Shown here piece by piece: positions 23,284 through 35,987 of a stretch of 64,000 bases of DNA. This DNA comes from Hydrangea macrophylla. Taxonomy: Eukaryota; Streptophyta; Magnoliopsida; Cornales; Hydrangeaceae. A program made the translations under genes and the position numbers. The notes beneath the pieces are model-generated. The model saw nothing but the letters and a program-made list of their open reading frames with translations. It had not been told where the DNA came from and searched no databases. Numbering within the stretch: position 1 is the first letter of the stretch; each line of letters starts with the position of its first letter. The stretch lies in NCBI GenBank assembly GCA_033977485.1, contig CM066991.1, positions 50,880,850 through 50,944,849 on the forward strand, in the 5' to 3' direction.

Positions 23284-24082
23284 ATTGAAATTCTAAAATA
23301 TCATTGAATTAAAATATCATACACCCCCAACTAACCAACATTAATTTGGACATACATGAAAATGATAAAACAGTTCATTGACAGGTCATGTAAGCCAAAA
23401 AGTCATCATTACCATAGAAAATTGCTAAATTTTATAGATGAAACATTGTAATAGCATCCTTTTGCAATATTATTGCCCCCAACATGGTATTTAAAACCTT
23501 ATTGATAAAGAAAAACTAAAAGGAACAGAAACTAATAAACTTTGTCTAGGAATACACTTCAATTGATGGAAGAAAGATGAAATGACAGAATACAATTGAA
23601 ATGGAGCACTACTCTTCAAGCATGAAAATATCTTTTCCACAACTTCTTTCTCTGCCAAAGCTTCGAATGTGGGGTCCAAATTTGATGATTCCCTTTTCCA
23701 GAACAGTGGGAAAGCAACCAGGGCATTATCGAGCAAGTCTGAACTCTCCAAGGAATTGATCGCACATACAGGAGGTGATCCGGATAGAGACAGTGATAAT
23801 GGAGTGTAAGTTCGCAACAGACTTTCCTCTTACGGCGGAGTGCCCGAGGACCTTATGTATGGTCCAAATCCGAGGAACAACTGATGTGGAAGGAATATCG
23901 ACGGTAACATTTGATTCATAGTGACACCCTGACAAAGGAAACCAAAAGAGAACAAAAAAGAAAGAAAGAAATTAAATAAAACAAACGAAAGAACTAAAGG
24001 AATAAACAAAACAGGAAATGTGACCAAGAAATAACCTCACTATTGGCATAATATCACCATGTGCACTAGCAAGTAGAGGGTA
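23284..24082 (-). other. Athila internal region between accessory ORFs
   Basis: A clear splice-acceptor-like sequence (polypyrimidine run then TTTGTCAG) ends at 23929. It is followed by open sequence in two frames (23928 to 23726, and 23817 to 23491), the latter with LLDNALVAFPLFWKRESS. No family is recognised. It may be a second exon of the split ORF that starts at 33222. The stretch from 23284 to 23490 looks non-coding. Confidence 0.4.
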
Positions 24083-24395
24083 TTAAAGTCGGAACAACAA
24101 ATAACTCAAGTGCACATAAATGTAGAGAACCACTTCGATGACAAGGAAGTCATCAACATAAATGAATACAACATTATGGCATTCTGGCACCACATCCTGT
24201 AAATCTTCTTCTTCCCACGGTTCCCACATTGAATCGTTCTCCCACTGTTCCATCAGAGCATCATCAACTTCCCAAACAACATACCCCTCTAGTTCTCCCT
24301 CTTCTTCAGTAAATTTTATGTGCTCAAAAGGATTGATCTGGAGGAGAGCAGGGTTGTATGGGATGTATCCTTGGGTTAAGTCAACAACATCTTCT
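24083..24395 (-). pseudogene. Athila accessory ORF, second half (split by Copia-2)
   Basis: It continues in frame from the piece at 33107-33222. It carries acidic sequence (FTEEEGELEGYVVWEVDD, WENDSMWEPWEEEDL) and a hydrophobic end before TAA at 24083-24085. With the Copia-2 insertion and one TSD copy left out, the two pieces add to exactly 143 codons including the stop. No family is recognised. A YVDD word near the end is a coincidence and not reverse transcriptase. Confidence 0.6.
24391..24395. other. target-site duplication of Copia-2 (left)
   Basis: CTTCT here is repeated at 33102-33106. Confidence 0.92.
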
Positions 24396-25894
24396 TGTTG
24401 GAAAAAATACGGTTTAAGTTCTAAGTTTAAACGCGCAGCGGAAAAATCAAGCTATGAAACTTAATTGGCATGCCCAGATCTACTACCCATCAACTCTATA
24501 GATGCGCACAAGAGGGGACAAGAATTATACCTTACTGTCTTGAACCCAATTCTGAAATCTCTGACTTCCAGCAGCCTCCACTAGATGGTCTTCACTCTTA
24601 TGGCTCCTATGGATGCTCGCAGGAAGGGCTAGGGTTGGTGGGAACCCTAATGGAGAGGATACAGAGGGTTTTGGGGTCCAAAACAGTTTTTGCAGCTTCT
24701 GACGTTCAAAAATGACGAACAACTTTTTCAGAACGCAGCTGCCCTATTTATAGATTCCCAGAACCGACCTAGCTCTCGAGCGATCAAAGTGGCTTCGATC
24801 GATCGAACATTCGATCGATTGAACCATCTTCAATCGATCGAACCGGTCTAGACTTCAATCGATCGAGACAACTTCGATCGATCGAACCTGTCTTGACAGC
24901 ATCCTCATTTGCCTTTCTAAGCATCCTAGCGGAGCTAAGAGTGGGACCTCCTAGGCTCTTTATTGTTGGCTCAGATCAGTTGATTAACTCCCATGACCAA
25001 ACTCTTTGATCAGCAAATTAATCGACTGATCAATTAACGTTTACTCCACTATAAAACGATAACTGAACTCCAACGCAAAAGAACATATCCGAAGCGATAA
25101 CTAGACTTGTATGTTGTACTAATGTCCCTCTACCGTCAACATTCGTAATCATATTCAGGTAGTCGGATAACTGTTACTGTCAACCTGAATCGTTATTACT
25201 TCTTGAATTCCTTGAGTCCCATTCACCTCTCATGATTACCAAACATGTTGATAACTCTTATCAACAAGACTGCAGTACTCAGTAATCGACTTGGTGACAT
25301 TCTCAAGGGAATGCCTACTCTGAAACAGAGGGTAGATTCTGTCTTGACAATATATGTTCACAACCCTATGAATATGACATACCCAAGATACCCAGGTGTT
25401 GATCTTCTACAGACCTCACTGATTGGTAAGTCAAAGCAGTCATATCCACAGTCTGTGTTCATAATCGTCTCAAGATTGAGAACACGTACCTTACACAAGT
25501 TATGAGTTCCTATCGACTGATTGACAGCCTTGAGCGTCAATAGGAAACTCAGGTCCGTCAATGCACTATAAGCACTAGCATACTAACCAAGAGTCACACT
25601 CTAGTGATTGAGATTTATCACTCCATCCAATGGTAGTTAATGATGCTATAGTGTATACCTGATGAGATATCCAGTCTCATCATCCACTGTGACAAGCTTT
25701 AAGTAACAAAGAATAGTAATTCGTATCTCATTGTATGTATCTCATACACACACGAAATACCTACTATGATACTTATGGATTAAACAATCATCTCATGAAA
25801 GAAACATACATCATAAAATGTAAAACTGATATCCATATATTAAAATGCTAATGTCTAATACATATAGTAATGGTTTGAGGGCACAAACCCAACA
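24396..25894 (-). mobile_element. 3' LTR of Copia-2
   Basis: It runs from TGTTGGAAAAAATACGG to CACAAACCCAACA. The TATA is at 24744-24753 and the palindrome group at about 24777-24893, partly decayed (TTCAATCGATCGAA and CGATCGATTGAA forms). Confidence 0.93.
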
Positions 25895-25909
25895 AACTCC
25901 CACTTGCAC

Positions 25910-28900
25910 TCATAACCATACAGGATTACATCTGAGACCTAGACTATCTAGATGACGATCAAAGACCTTCTGTGGCAAGGCCTTTGTAAACGGATCAGCA
26001 AGATTGTCAGCGGTGGCAATCTTGGTGACAATCACATCTCCACGTTGAACAATATCTCGGATAAGATGATATTTCCGCTCTACGTGCTTTCCCTTTCTGT
26101 GGTTCCTTGGCTCCTTGGACTGAGCCACTGTCCCACTGTTATCACAATAAAGCGTAATAGGTGACAGCGACGCTGGTACCACCTCGAGCTCCATAAGGAA
26201 CTTCTTGAGCCAAACAGCTTCCTTTGTGGCTTCACAAGCAGCCACATACTCAGCTTCTGTAGTTGAGTCTGTAATGCATTTCTGCTTAATGCTCCTCCAA
26301 CTGACAGCACCACCTCCCAAGGTAAAGAGATGACCGGATGTCGACTTCCTCGAATCTTTATCTGACATAAAGTCCGAGTCAGTGTATCCTACTGGAATTA
26401 ACTCACTACCACCGTACATAAGTATGTAATCTTTAGTCCTTCTCAAGTACTTAAGAATGTGCTTAACGGCTGTCCAGTGTTCTGGACCTGGATTCGACTG
26501 ATATCTGCTAACCATGCCGACGGCAAAGCAAATATCTGGTCTAGTGCATAACATCGCATACATAAGACTTCCCACTGCTGAAGCATAGGGAACTCCTATC
26601 ATGCGATTCCTCTCCTCCTGTGTCTTTGGACACTGGTCCTTGGAGAACGCTAAACCATGCCTGAAAGGTAACAATCCTTTCTTCGAATTATCCATTGAAA
26701 ACTTAGTTAGAACCTTATCGATATAACCAGCTTGAGACAATCCCATTATCTTTCGCTTGCGATCCTGAAAAAGCTTTATCCCAAGTATATAGCTCGCCTC
26801 TCCTAGATCCTACATATCAAAAGTACTAGCTAGCCAAACCTTGACTGTTGATAATGCCGCTACATCATTCCCAATGAGTAGAATATCGTCAACGTAAAGC
26901 ACAAGAAAGGCCATCACTTTCCCTTCACATTTCTTGTATACACAAGGTTCATCCAGATTCTGTATGAAACCAAATGACTTGACCGCTTGGTCAAATCGGA
27001 TGTTCCAACTCCTGGATGCCTGCTTAAGCCCATAAATGGACTTTCACAGCTTGCATACCAAGTTACCTTTCCGAACAGCTATGAACCCTTCTGGTTGTTG
27101 CATATAGATGTCCTCCTCAAGATTGCCATTCAAGAATGCAGTCTTGACGTCCATCTGCCAGATCTCATAATCTAGGCATGCAGCAATGGATAAGAGTATT
27201 CTGATGGACTTGAGCATGGCTACCGGCGAGAAGGTTTCCTCATAGTTAATGCCCTCCTTCTGAGTATAACCTTTCGCTACAAGCCTAGCCTTAAAGGTCT
27301 CAACCTTTCCATCAGATGCTCTTTTCCTCTTGTAGACCCACTTACAACCAATGGGTTTAATATTGGCTGGAAGTTCTACAAGATCCCAGACCTGATTAGA
27401 ATCCATAGATTCTAATTCAGCCTTCATAGCTTTAGCCCAATGTTCTGAATCAACATCAGTCATTGCCTCTTCGTATGTAGCAGGATCAGATTCAGATTCT
27501 TTGGAGACAACTTCAAAAACTTCTCCTAAGAACATGTATCTATTAGGCTGGCTGATAATCCTCCCACTACGACGAGGTACCGGTGCGGAAATGGGTGAAG
27601 AAGTGGTATTTTCTTGATTTATATCGTTATCAACTACGGGTTGGACTGAGGGCTCTCCTTCTATCTCTCTAAGATCTATCCTTCCCTTAGGTTTATGGTT
27701 CATGATATAGTCATCCTCCAAGAAAATAGCATTCGTACTAACAAACACTTTCTGCTCTCTTGGATCATAAAAATACCATCCATAAGTACCCTTTGGATAC
27801 CCTACGAAGTAACATACTTCCGATCTAGAATCCAACTTGCTCATCTTTCCTTTCAGCACATGTGCCGGACACCCCCATATCCGGAGATGTTGCCAAGAAG
27901 GCTTGCGCCCAATCCACATCTCTCGTGGTGTCCTGGGAACAGATTTGCTTGGTACTAGATTTAGTATGTACGCAGCGGTTTCCAAAGCATAACCCCAAAG
28001 GAATAATGGCAACTCCGAGTAACTCATCATTGACCTAGTCATGTCTAAAAGAGTCTGATTCCTTCTCTCCGCTACACCGTTCTGCTGAGGCGTACCAGGT
28101 GCAATCAACTGTGACAGAATCCCATTCTGTACGAGGTGATCAATAAACTCATTAGAGAGGTACTCGCCACCTCGATCAGATCGAATGGCCTTGATATGTG
28201 TGCCCAATTGCTTCTCCACTTCAGCCCTAAACTCTTTGAACTTTTCAAAGGCTTCAGACTTGTGCTGCATTAGGTACACATATCCATACCTAGAGTGGTC
28301 ATCGGTAAATGTTATGAAATACTCATAACCACCCCTTGCTCTAATATTTATTGGTCCACACACATCAGTATGAACTAATTCCAACAATGCATTGTTCCTA
28401 TTGCCCTTTGCGGGAAAGGGCCTTTTGGTCATCTTACCCTCTAAACAAGACTCACAGACTTCCATTGGTTCGAGAACCAAATCGCCTAAGATCCCTTCTT
28501 TGACTAGTCTGCCAATCCTATTTAGATTGATATGGCCAAGCCTCATGTGCCAAAGCCTTGTTGGATTAGTGGAAGGTCTCTTTCTTTTAGATGGTATATT
28601 AACCACTGAGTTATTAAGTTCCATGCAAGAGTCTTTAGAAATATTGGGAGTAATCACATACAAACCATTTGATTTAACACCAGAACATATAAAAGAACTA
28701 TTTCTTTTAATCACAACTTCAGTTCCAAAATGAAAAGAATAACCATTATTCGATAAATTAGAAACTGAAATTAAATTACGTCTCATTGAAGGGACGTAAA
28801 GTACATCTGATAAAATCAAAATTTTATTGTCTAGAAATTCTAAAACTACGACTCCTATAGCAACCGCAGAAATGGTTGCGCTAGAACCTAGAGTAAGTAC

Positions 28901-29899
28901 GATTTCTCCATCACTGCACCTCCTAGTTGATCTGAACCCCTGCAATGAATTACAGATATGGTTAGTCGCACCAGAATCAATGCACCAAGTGTTTGAAGTA
29001 TCCGTTATAAAACTTACTTCAATCACATGTGATTCAATCATACCTTGAACTCTTGTAGATAAGAATTCTGGACAGTTCCTCTTCCAGTGGCCCTTCTCAC
29101 CGCATTGGAAACACTTTCCTTTGCCTTGGCCACCCACCTTCCCTTTGCCCTTACCTTTTCCCTTAGATTTTGCAATCTTAGGGACTGGTCCAACACTTGA
29201 ACCACCAGTGCTAGCTTTCTTCTTCCCTTTCTTTCCTTTCGGCACAGATCTGGAGGAGGAAGCGCTTTTCTCAACGTTCAAAACGTTGACCCCAGGTTTG
29301 ATCACCCCTTCCGCTGCCAAAAGAGAACTCATTAATTCGTTCATTGAAAAATTCATTTGATTCATATTATAGTTAAGTTTAAATTGAGCGAATGAAGGCG
29401 ACAGCGAATTAAGGATCATATCAACTTGGGTCTGTGCATCGATGGTGGCACCTAGGGTCTCCAGCTCGTTTAAATAACCAATCATTTTTAAAACATGTTC
29501 CTTGACTGGAGTCCCTTCCGACATCTTTGCACTCATTATCTTTTGCATGGCTACCTGTCTGGCAGGCCTGCCATGCTCCCCAAACATCTTTTTCAGGGAT
29601 GTGATAATGTCACTGGCAGAATCATTCGATTGGAATTGGTGTTGCAATACACCAGCCATTGAGGCCAGAATATAGCAACGAGCCATTCCATTCGACTTCT
29701 TCCATTTGTCGAACTAGAGTCTGGCAGCTGCCGAAGCATTTACCGCGGGTTCTTCGGGGCATGGGGTGGTGAGGACATATATGTGATCCTCCGCAGTTAA
29801 CACGATGTCAAGGTTACGTTTCCATTCAGTGTAGTTGTTTCCAGTTAACTTGTTTTGAGTGAGTATGGTGGCAAGTGGACTAAATGCAGATCCAGACAT
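25910..29899 (-). pseudogene. gag-pol: Copia-2 gag-pol, interrupted by three stop codons
   Basis: It is colinear with the Copia-1 polyprotein over its whole length. A TAG at 29714-29716 falls in Gag, where Copia-1 has GAG. A TGA near 27042 in RT replaces a Gln codon before [12 protein letters not shown] near 26812 replaces the Lys of FDMKDLGEA. The open pieces are 29714-29899 (Gag start), 27044-29686 (Gag to early RT) and 25910-26746 (late RT and RNase H). The catalytic motifs themselves ([29 protein letters not shown]) are intact, and it keeps Arg before SDRGG. It cannot make pol unless the stops are suppressed. Confidence 0.93.
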
Positions 29900-31582
29900 T
29901 ATGATTACTGAAAATCAAACAAACAAAATAAATATGGATATCAGGATTTGACAGTTTGAAATAAAAGAATCCTTAAAACTCTTATTTTAAAACAAAGTCG
30001 CCGGAATATCGAAACAAAAGAATAAAGCCTCCGTGTGGAGGTCAATTTTCTATTTTTCGATTAATCAAGACTTGTCCGCTATGCAACTCTTGCAAAAACA
30101 AGTTATGACTCCCAATCCCTTTTGATCTCTAAGTTTCTGAACAATGCCCCGTGTGGGATCCCTTATCTATAGCTTAGCTAGTGTGTACCATTAACTAGGA
30201 TCCAATCACAACCGTCTCAAGTAGCGCCTCCGTGTGGTGGTCACCCTCTAACACGTCTGATTGATCCTATCATAAGAAGTTCACACCTAGTAACCAATGA
30301 GTAATGCACCATCCGTATGGAATGATCACCCCTGACGAGGTGACACGGAATGCACGACTCATCTTACAGTGAACCGTTAATGGAAGATCGTGGGTGTAAT
30401 TAATAAGACCCTCTCCCACTAGTTTTAGTAAAAAGGATTTTGCTTTTTGAGAAAATCTGTTTCTACACACTTCCCATAAACATCTAATGTTTACTAATGT
30501 GTTGAAAATGGTTTTTTGAATTTTATTTTAGAAAACTTGTTTTGCGTGCATGCAACAATGTATTATACGCCAATCACAAACCAAGCACATAAAACAAAAA
30601 AAAAACTAAATTGAAATATAGGCATTCAAACAATGCCTCTATCTCCCATGGCTCTATCTCTATAGAACCTCCTTTTGGTTTGATCGCCTCTAGCTCCATC
30701 TTCATGGATAACGGCTCCTTGCTCCATCTTCATGGATTTTCTAATTCTATTACATTTGTCCTATGCTTCTTTCGAAGTTTACAATTTATATAGAAATAGA
30801 AATAACAACAAAATAAAAGGCTAGGGAAACCGGTGCGACTTTCCTTTTCGTAGGATTGAAGTCGCAGCGCCCTTTACATATGCCTTAAAACCAAACTAAA
30901 CTTAAATTACAACATGCACCAATCTCAAACAATTTAAATACAAATATTCAAATGATTTGGTGCCATGGGAGATAGCGACTAATCTAGCTGCAAAAGGGTT
31001 AGTCGTACACACATCCATACATACATAACAAATATATGTAACTGTTGAAACACTTAATTGATTCACACAGTATATAAACTCTTTACACACTGAATTAGAA
31101 CTTAAAACAACATCTTACTTCTCTGTCACAGTTCGATCGATCGAAGACCGTTCGATCGCTCGAACCTTCGATCGATTGAACACTGTTCAATCGCTTGAAC
31201 ATTCTGTTTCACCGAATGATTTGAAAATTTTACAGAATATTTTAAAATTAAAGTTTTTAATTTCAAAACACTTTAAAACTGTGAAACAGAGAACCTGACA
31301 AAGAATCTGTCTCGATTGATCTAACTTCATTCGATCGATCGAATACCAGAAGGTTTCGATCGATCGAATACTGTTCGATCGCTCGAGTACAGAGGATGTT
31401 CGATCGATCGAAACATGTTCGATCGATCGAACCCGCCTTGCATCCCATGCAATCACAGATTTGTATTCTGCTGCGATAACACTGCAGAAACAGATCTGTG
31501 ACAATGCCGTTTCGAAAACAGTTCAAAAATCAACATGCAAATCAATATAGTGTTCCAAAAACGCATCTATAGATCCAAACGA
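29900..31582 (-). other. Copia-2 leader
   Basis: It is homologous to the Copia-1 leader, with the CCTCCGTGTGG-type repeats near 30030, 30150, 30227 and 30312. Palindrome groups lie at 31132-31196 and 31310-31432. No protein is encoded. Confidence 0.75.
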
Positions 31583-31599
31583 GCGTGGCTCTGATACCA
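31583..31599 (-). other. primer-binding site of Copia-2
   Basis: The minus strand reads TGGTATCAGAGCCACGC, identical to the Copia-1 site and of the initiator Met tRNA type. Confidence 0.92.
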
Positions 31600-31601
31600 A
31601 T

Positions 31602-33101
31602 TGTTGGAAAAAATACGGTTTAAGTTCTAAGTTTAAACGCGCAGCGGAAAAATCAAGCTATGAAACTTAATTGGCATGCCCGGATCTACTACCCATCAAC
31701 TCTATAGATGCGCACAAGAGGGGACAAGAATTATACCTTACTGTCTTGAACCCAATTCTGAAATCTCTGACTTCCAGCAGCCTCCACTAGATGGTCTTCA
31801 CTCTTATGGCTCCTATGGATGCTCGCAGGAAGGGCTAGGGTTGGTGGGAACCCTAATGGAGAGGATACAGAGGGTTTTGGGGCTCCAAAATTGTTTTTGC
31901 AGCTTCTGACGTTCAAAAATGATGAACAACTTTTTCAGAACGCAGCTGCCCTATTTATAGATTCCTAGAACCGACCTAGCTCTCGAGCGATCGAAGTGGC
32001 TTCGATCGATCGAACATTCGATCGATCGAACCATCTTCAATCGATCGAACCGGTCTAGACTTCAATCGATCAAGACAACTTCGATCGATCAAACCTGTCT
32101 TGACAGCATCCTCATTTGCCTTTCCAAGCTAACTAGCGGAGCTAAGAGTGGGACCTCCTAGGCTCTTTATTGTTGGCTCAGATCAGTTGATTAACTCCCA
32201 TGACCAAACTCTTTGATCAGCAAATTAATCGACTGATCAGTTAACATTTACTCCACTATAAAACGATAACTGAACTCCAACGCAAAAGAACATATCCGAA
32301 GCGATAACTAGACTTGTATGTTGTACTAATGTCCCTCTACCGTCAGCATTCGTAATCATATTCAGGTAGTCGGATAACTGTTACTGTCAACCTGAATCGT
32401 GATTACTTCTTGAATTCCTTGAGTCCCATTCACCTCTCATGATTACCAAACATGTTGATAACTCTTATCAACAAGACTGCAGTACTCAGTAATCGACTTG
32501 GTGACATTCTCAAGGGAATGCTTACTCTGAAACAGAGGGTAGATTCTGTCTTGACAATATATGTTCACAACCCTATGAATATGACATACCCAAGATACCC
32601 AGGTGTTGATCTTCTACAGACCTCACTGATTGGTAAGTCAAAGCAGTCATATCCACAGTCTGTGTTCATAATCGTCTCAAGATTGAGAACACGTACCTTA
32701 CACAAGTTATGAGTTCCTATCGACTGATTGACAACCTTGAGCGTCAATAGGAAACTCAGGTCCGTCAATGCACTATAAGCACTAGCATACTAACCAAGAG
32801 TCACACTCTAGTGATTGAGATTTATCACTCCATCCAATGGTAGTTAATGATGCTATAGTGTATACCTGATGAGATATCCAGTCTCATCATCCACTGTGAC
32901 AAGCTTTAAGTATCAAAGAATAGTAATTCGTATCTCATTGTATGTATCTCATACACACACAAAATACCTACTATGATACTTATGGATTAAACAATCATCT
33001 CATGAAAGAAACATACATCATAAAATGTAAAGCTAATATCCATATATTAAAATGCTAATGTCTAATACATATAGTAATGGTTTGAGGGCACAAACCCAAC
33101 A
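31602..33101 (-). mobile_element. 5' LTR of Copia-2
   Basis: It is 1500 bp, with TATA at 31951-31960 and the palindrome group at about 31984-32095. The right end CCCAACA is followed by the TSD CTTCT (33102-33106). Confidence 0.93.
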
Positions 33102-33233
33102 CTTCTGCCCCTGGCCCTTGATAAGGAGCAAAACAGAATGCTACCTCATCGGCAGTCCAAGGGGGGTTATGATATTCTGAATCAGCCCATGACCCAATTG
33201 AGTGGACATCATCATCTCTCATGTTGAACAGCC
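33102..33233 (-). pseudogene. Athila accessory ORF, first half
   Basis: An ATG at 33222 follows an apparent splice acceptor (CTATCTCCTATAG) ending at 33233. The encoded start is MRDDDVHSIGSWADSEYHN, acidic and aromatic-rich. The ORF is cut by Copia-2 at 33106 and continues at 24395. It lies 150 bp after the integrase stop, in the place where Athila elements carry post-pol ORFs. No recognised domain. Confidence 0.6.
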
Positions 33234-33371
33234 TATAGGAGATAGATAAAAATGGAATAGCAGGTTAAGATCGAGGTCACACTCAGAAATAGATAAACAA
33301 AAGAACTAAAATAAAGCAAATTGCAGTGAAGGAAAGAATACAACAACATAGTGAAGGCGCACTTGAGCGTT

Positions 33372-34345
33372 TTAAGTCAAGGAATAATCGGGCTCATCCA
33401 GTTGGATGTGCTCGATCTCTGGTTTGAAATTCTCTAAGAATGGTTTTAACCTTTGGCCATTGACCTTGAAACTTTCATCGTTCTTAGGATTGAATAACTC
33501 AACAGCCCCATGTGGAAAGACAGATTTGACTATAAAGGGTCCTGTCCACCTAGATAGGAGTTTTCCTGGGAATAGGTGAAGGCGAGAATCATATAATAAA
33601 ACTTTTTGCCCCGACTTGAATGATTTTCTAAAAATCGTCCTATCGTGGCGTGCCTTCAACCTTTCCTTATGTAATCTAGCATTGTTGTAGGCATCTCGAC
33701 GTATTTCTTCCAGTTCAGCCAATTGTAGTTTTCGAAGATGACCTCCCTCTTTAATGTCGAAGTTCAATGAGCGAGTCGCCCAGTATGCTTTATGCTTGAT
33801 TTTGACGGGCAGGTGACATGCTTTTCCGTATACTAGCCTGAATAGGGACATTCCCAGATCTGTCTTGTAGGTAGTACGGTATGCCCAAAGAGCAATGGTC
33901 AATTTATATGCCTAGTCCTTTCTGTTGAAACTAACTGTCTTTTCGAGAATGTGCTTAATTTCTCGGTTAGCCAACTCTGCTTGCCCGTTCGTTTGCGGGT
34001 GGTTGGCTAGAGCGATCTTGTGGTTGACTCCATATTTCTTGAGTAGTTACTCAAAAGGCCTATTGCAAAAGTGTTTGCCTTGGTCACTTATTAGTGCTTT
34101 TGGGGTTCCGAAATGCGACAGAATGTGTTCCTTAAGAAAGGACATTACTGTTTTGTGATCATTGCGTCTTGTCGGTATCGTTTCTACCCATTTTGATATA
34201 TATTCCACAACTAGGAGTATATATTCACAGTTGTTAGATTTCGGAAAAGGGCCCATAAAGTGTATGCCCCAATAATCGAATATTTCAATTGTGATAATTG
34301 GAGTTAAGGGCATGGAGTTCCTTTTTGAAATTATACCAATTAGGA
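33372..34345 (-). pseudogene. Athila integrase core and C-terminal domain (broken)
   Basis: From about 34345 down, the minus strand encodes the start of the integrase core. It then has WGIHFMGPF, where the first catalytic Asp is replaced by His, then ISDQGKHFCN with the second Asp, then [10 protein letters not shown] with the Glu. Stops lie near 34049 and 33914. An open stretch of 176 codons (33372-33902) follows, with [11 protein letters not shown] and [14 protein letters not shown]. The N-terminal zinc domain is missing because the deletion joins the start of RT straight to the core. Confidence 0.85.
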
Positions 34346-34926
34346 ATAACCGTTATGCCTGTCTTCTTGGGCACCACCTGGGTTGGACTGACCCAGGGGC
34401 TGTTAGAGATATGATATATAATCCCAACATCAAGTAGTTTTAATGCTTCCTTTTTAACTACTTCTTACATGTTAGGATTCAGACGCCTTTGCATTTGTCA
34501 TGAAGGTTTAGTGTCTTCTTCTAAATATATTTTATGAGTGCACACAGACGGACTTTTTCCTTTGAGATCGACAATGGTCCATCCTAATGCTCCCTTATGT
34601 TGTTTTAGCATTTGGATTAATTTGCCCTCTTGTTCCAGACTGAGAGTGGACGAAATTATAACAGGATAAGTTTTCTCAGTTCCCAGGAAAGCATATTTGA
34701 GCTCTTCAGGAAGCTCCTTCAATTCCAGATCGGAAAATTGAAAGTTGGAGGGCACAACTAATTTTGTTTTCGGAGGTAGGGGTTCATATGGTGTTACCCA
34801 CATGCATTCAGCTCTATCCTCTTCTCGTGTATCCATCATGAGGCAAGTGTGATTTAAGGCAGAATCCAATAGAGTGGAATCTTTAGGTCGATAGATAGTG
34901 TCGAATTGAGACACAACTACCTCCAA
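34346..34926 (-). pseudogene. Athila pol: pre-RT region and start of reverse transcriptase
   Basis: The open piece 34498-34926 carries the segment between protease and RT, ending in KIYLEEDTKPS. After a stop at about 34497 the frame goes on into RT (RRLNPNM, SPTQVVPKKTG), then ends at the deletion junction near 34340. No YVDD active site and no RNase H remain between here and integrase. Confidence 0.82.
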
Positions 34927-35013
34927 AGGATCTTTATAATCAACGAGATCTACCTCATCTTCGATGATCGTGTCAACATAGTTGACCTCCTTTTCGTCAT
35001 CGTATTCTTCGGG

Positions 35014-35493
35014 TCAGGAATTTGAGAAGATTTTGACATTTAAAGTTATATTCCCAAATACGATGGTCATAATACCACTTCTTATTTTAATTGTGGCATC
35101 TATGGTGTTGAGGAATGGACGTCCGAAAATCACCGGGATTTGTGAGCATGGATTGGACACAGGTTTGGTGTCCAAAATTACAAAATCAACTGGGAAGACA
35201 AAAGAGTCTATTTGCACTAGAAAGTCCTCTAGTATTTCTCTAGGGTATTTGACGGACCTGTCTGCCAGCTGCAACGCAACTCGGGTAGGTTTGAGTTCAC
35301 CCAGCCCTAGTTATTTATAAACTGAGTATGGTAGCAGGTTCATACTTGCTCCGAGATCAAGGAGGGCGTTGTCTATTCTTTGATTTCCAATTCGGAACGA
35401 GATAGTTGGGGTACCGTGGTCTTTGAGTTTTAGAGGCAATTCGTTTTGGATGATTGCACTTGCTTGGCAAGCCACATAAGCGTGTTTCTTCAC
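35014..35493 (-). pseudogene. Athila aspartic protease (one stop codon)
   Basis: The active-site motif LLDLGASMNLLPYSVY ends just before a TAA (35308-35310). The frame then resumes with LQLADRSVKYPREI and IPVIFGRPFLNT. This is the retropepsin fold expected between gag and RT. It is broken by the stop. Confidence 0.82.
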
Positions 35494-35496
35494 ACT

Positions 35497-35901
35497 TTAC
35501 CTCCTCTTGACCGTGCATAAGTCTTTGAGGTACTTAGCATAGGCCAGCACTTGTTTGATTGCATCAAAGAGTGGAAGATTGATTTTGACTTGTTTGAACA
35601 GTTCTAAGAACTCCTGATTCTTTGATTCATTTTTGGGGTTCCTAAGCCTCTGAGGATAAGGCGCGGGGAAAGGGCATTTGGGTACTTCGTCATTAACGAG
35701 CTCATTTTCGGTCTTTCTCTCAACTTCCTTTACTTGTTTAGGAGCTTCAGTGTTTATTTCTAATGGTTCATTATTAGTGGATGACTCCTCTTCCTGAGTA
35801 GAAGGTTGGTTATTATTTACCACTTCGTCCTCCTCATACTCTTCGGGAGTAAAGAGAGGCATATTTAGCCCTATAGTCTTGCCGCTTCTCAGAGTAGTCA
35901 C
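35497..35901 (-). pseudogene. Athila gag-protease linker
   Basis: A 134-codon open piece has an acidic, low-complexity middle. It ends in VKINLPLFDAIKQVLAYAKY and CTVKRR, a conserved stretch just before protease in Athila pol. A TAA follows, and the same frame goes on into the protease. Confidence 0.78.
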
Positions 35902-35987
35902 GGCTTTAGATTGTTCATGGTTAGTGGGACCATTGTTATATCCCCTAGGGTTTTGAAGTGGTTGGGCAGGAAATGTTCACCCAATTC

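Larger units (their letters stand above)
24396..33101 (-). mobile_element. Copia-2: full-length but coding-dead Copia element
   Basis: At 8706 bp it has the same layout and family as Copia-1: LTRs at 24396-25894 (1499 bp) and 31602-33101 (1500 bp), PBS at 31583-31599, a leader with the same motifs, and a polypurine tract. The LTRs differ at several sites (for example CCCAGATC versus CCCGGATC near 24477 and 31680), so it is older than Copia-1. The gag-pol frame has three nonsense codons. It inserted in the Athila accessory ORF. Confidence 0.94.

Noticed and set aside
24083..24180. YVDD word suggesting reverse transcriptase
   Set aside because: The surrounding residues do not fit RT, and the frame belongs to the split accessory ORF.
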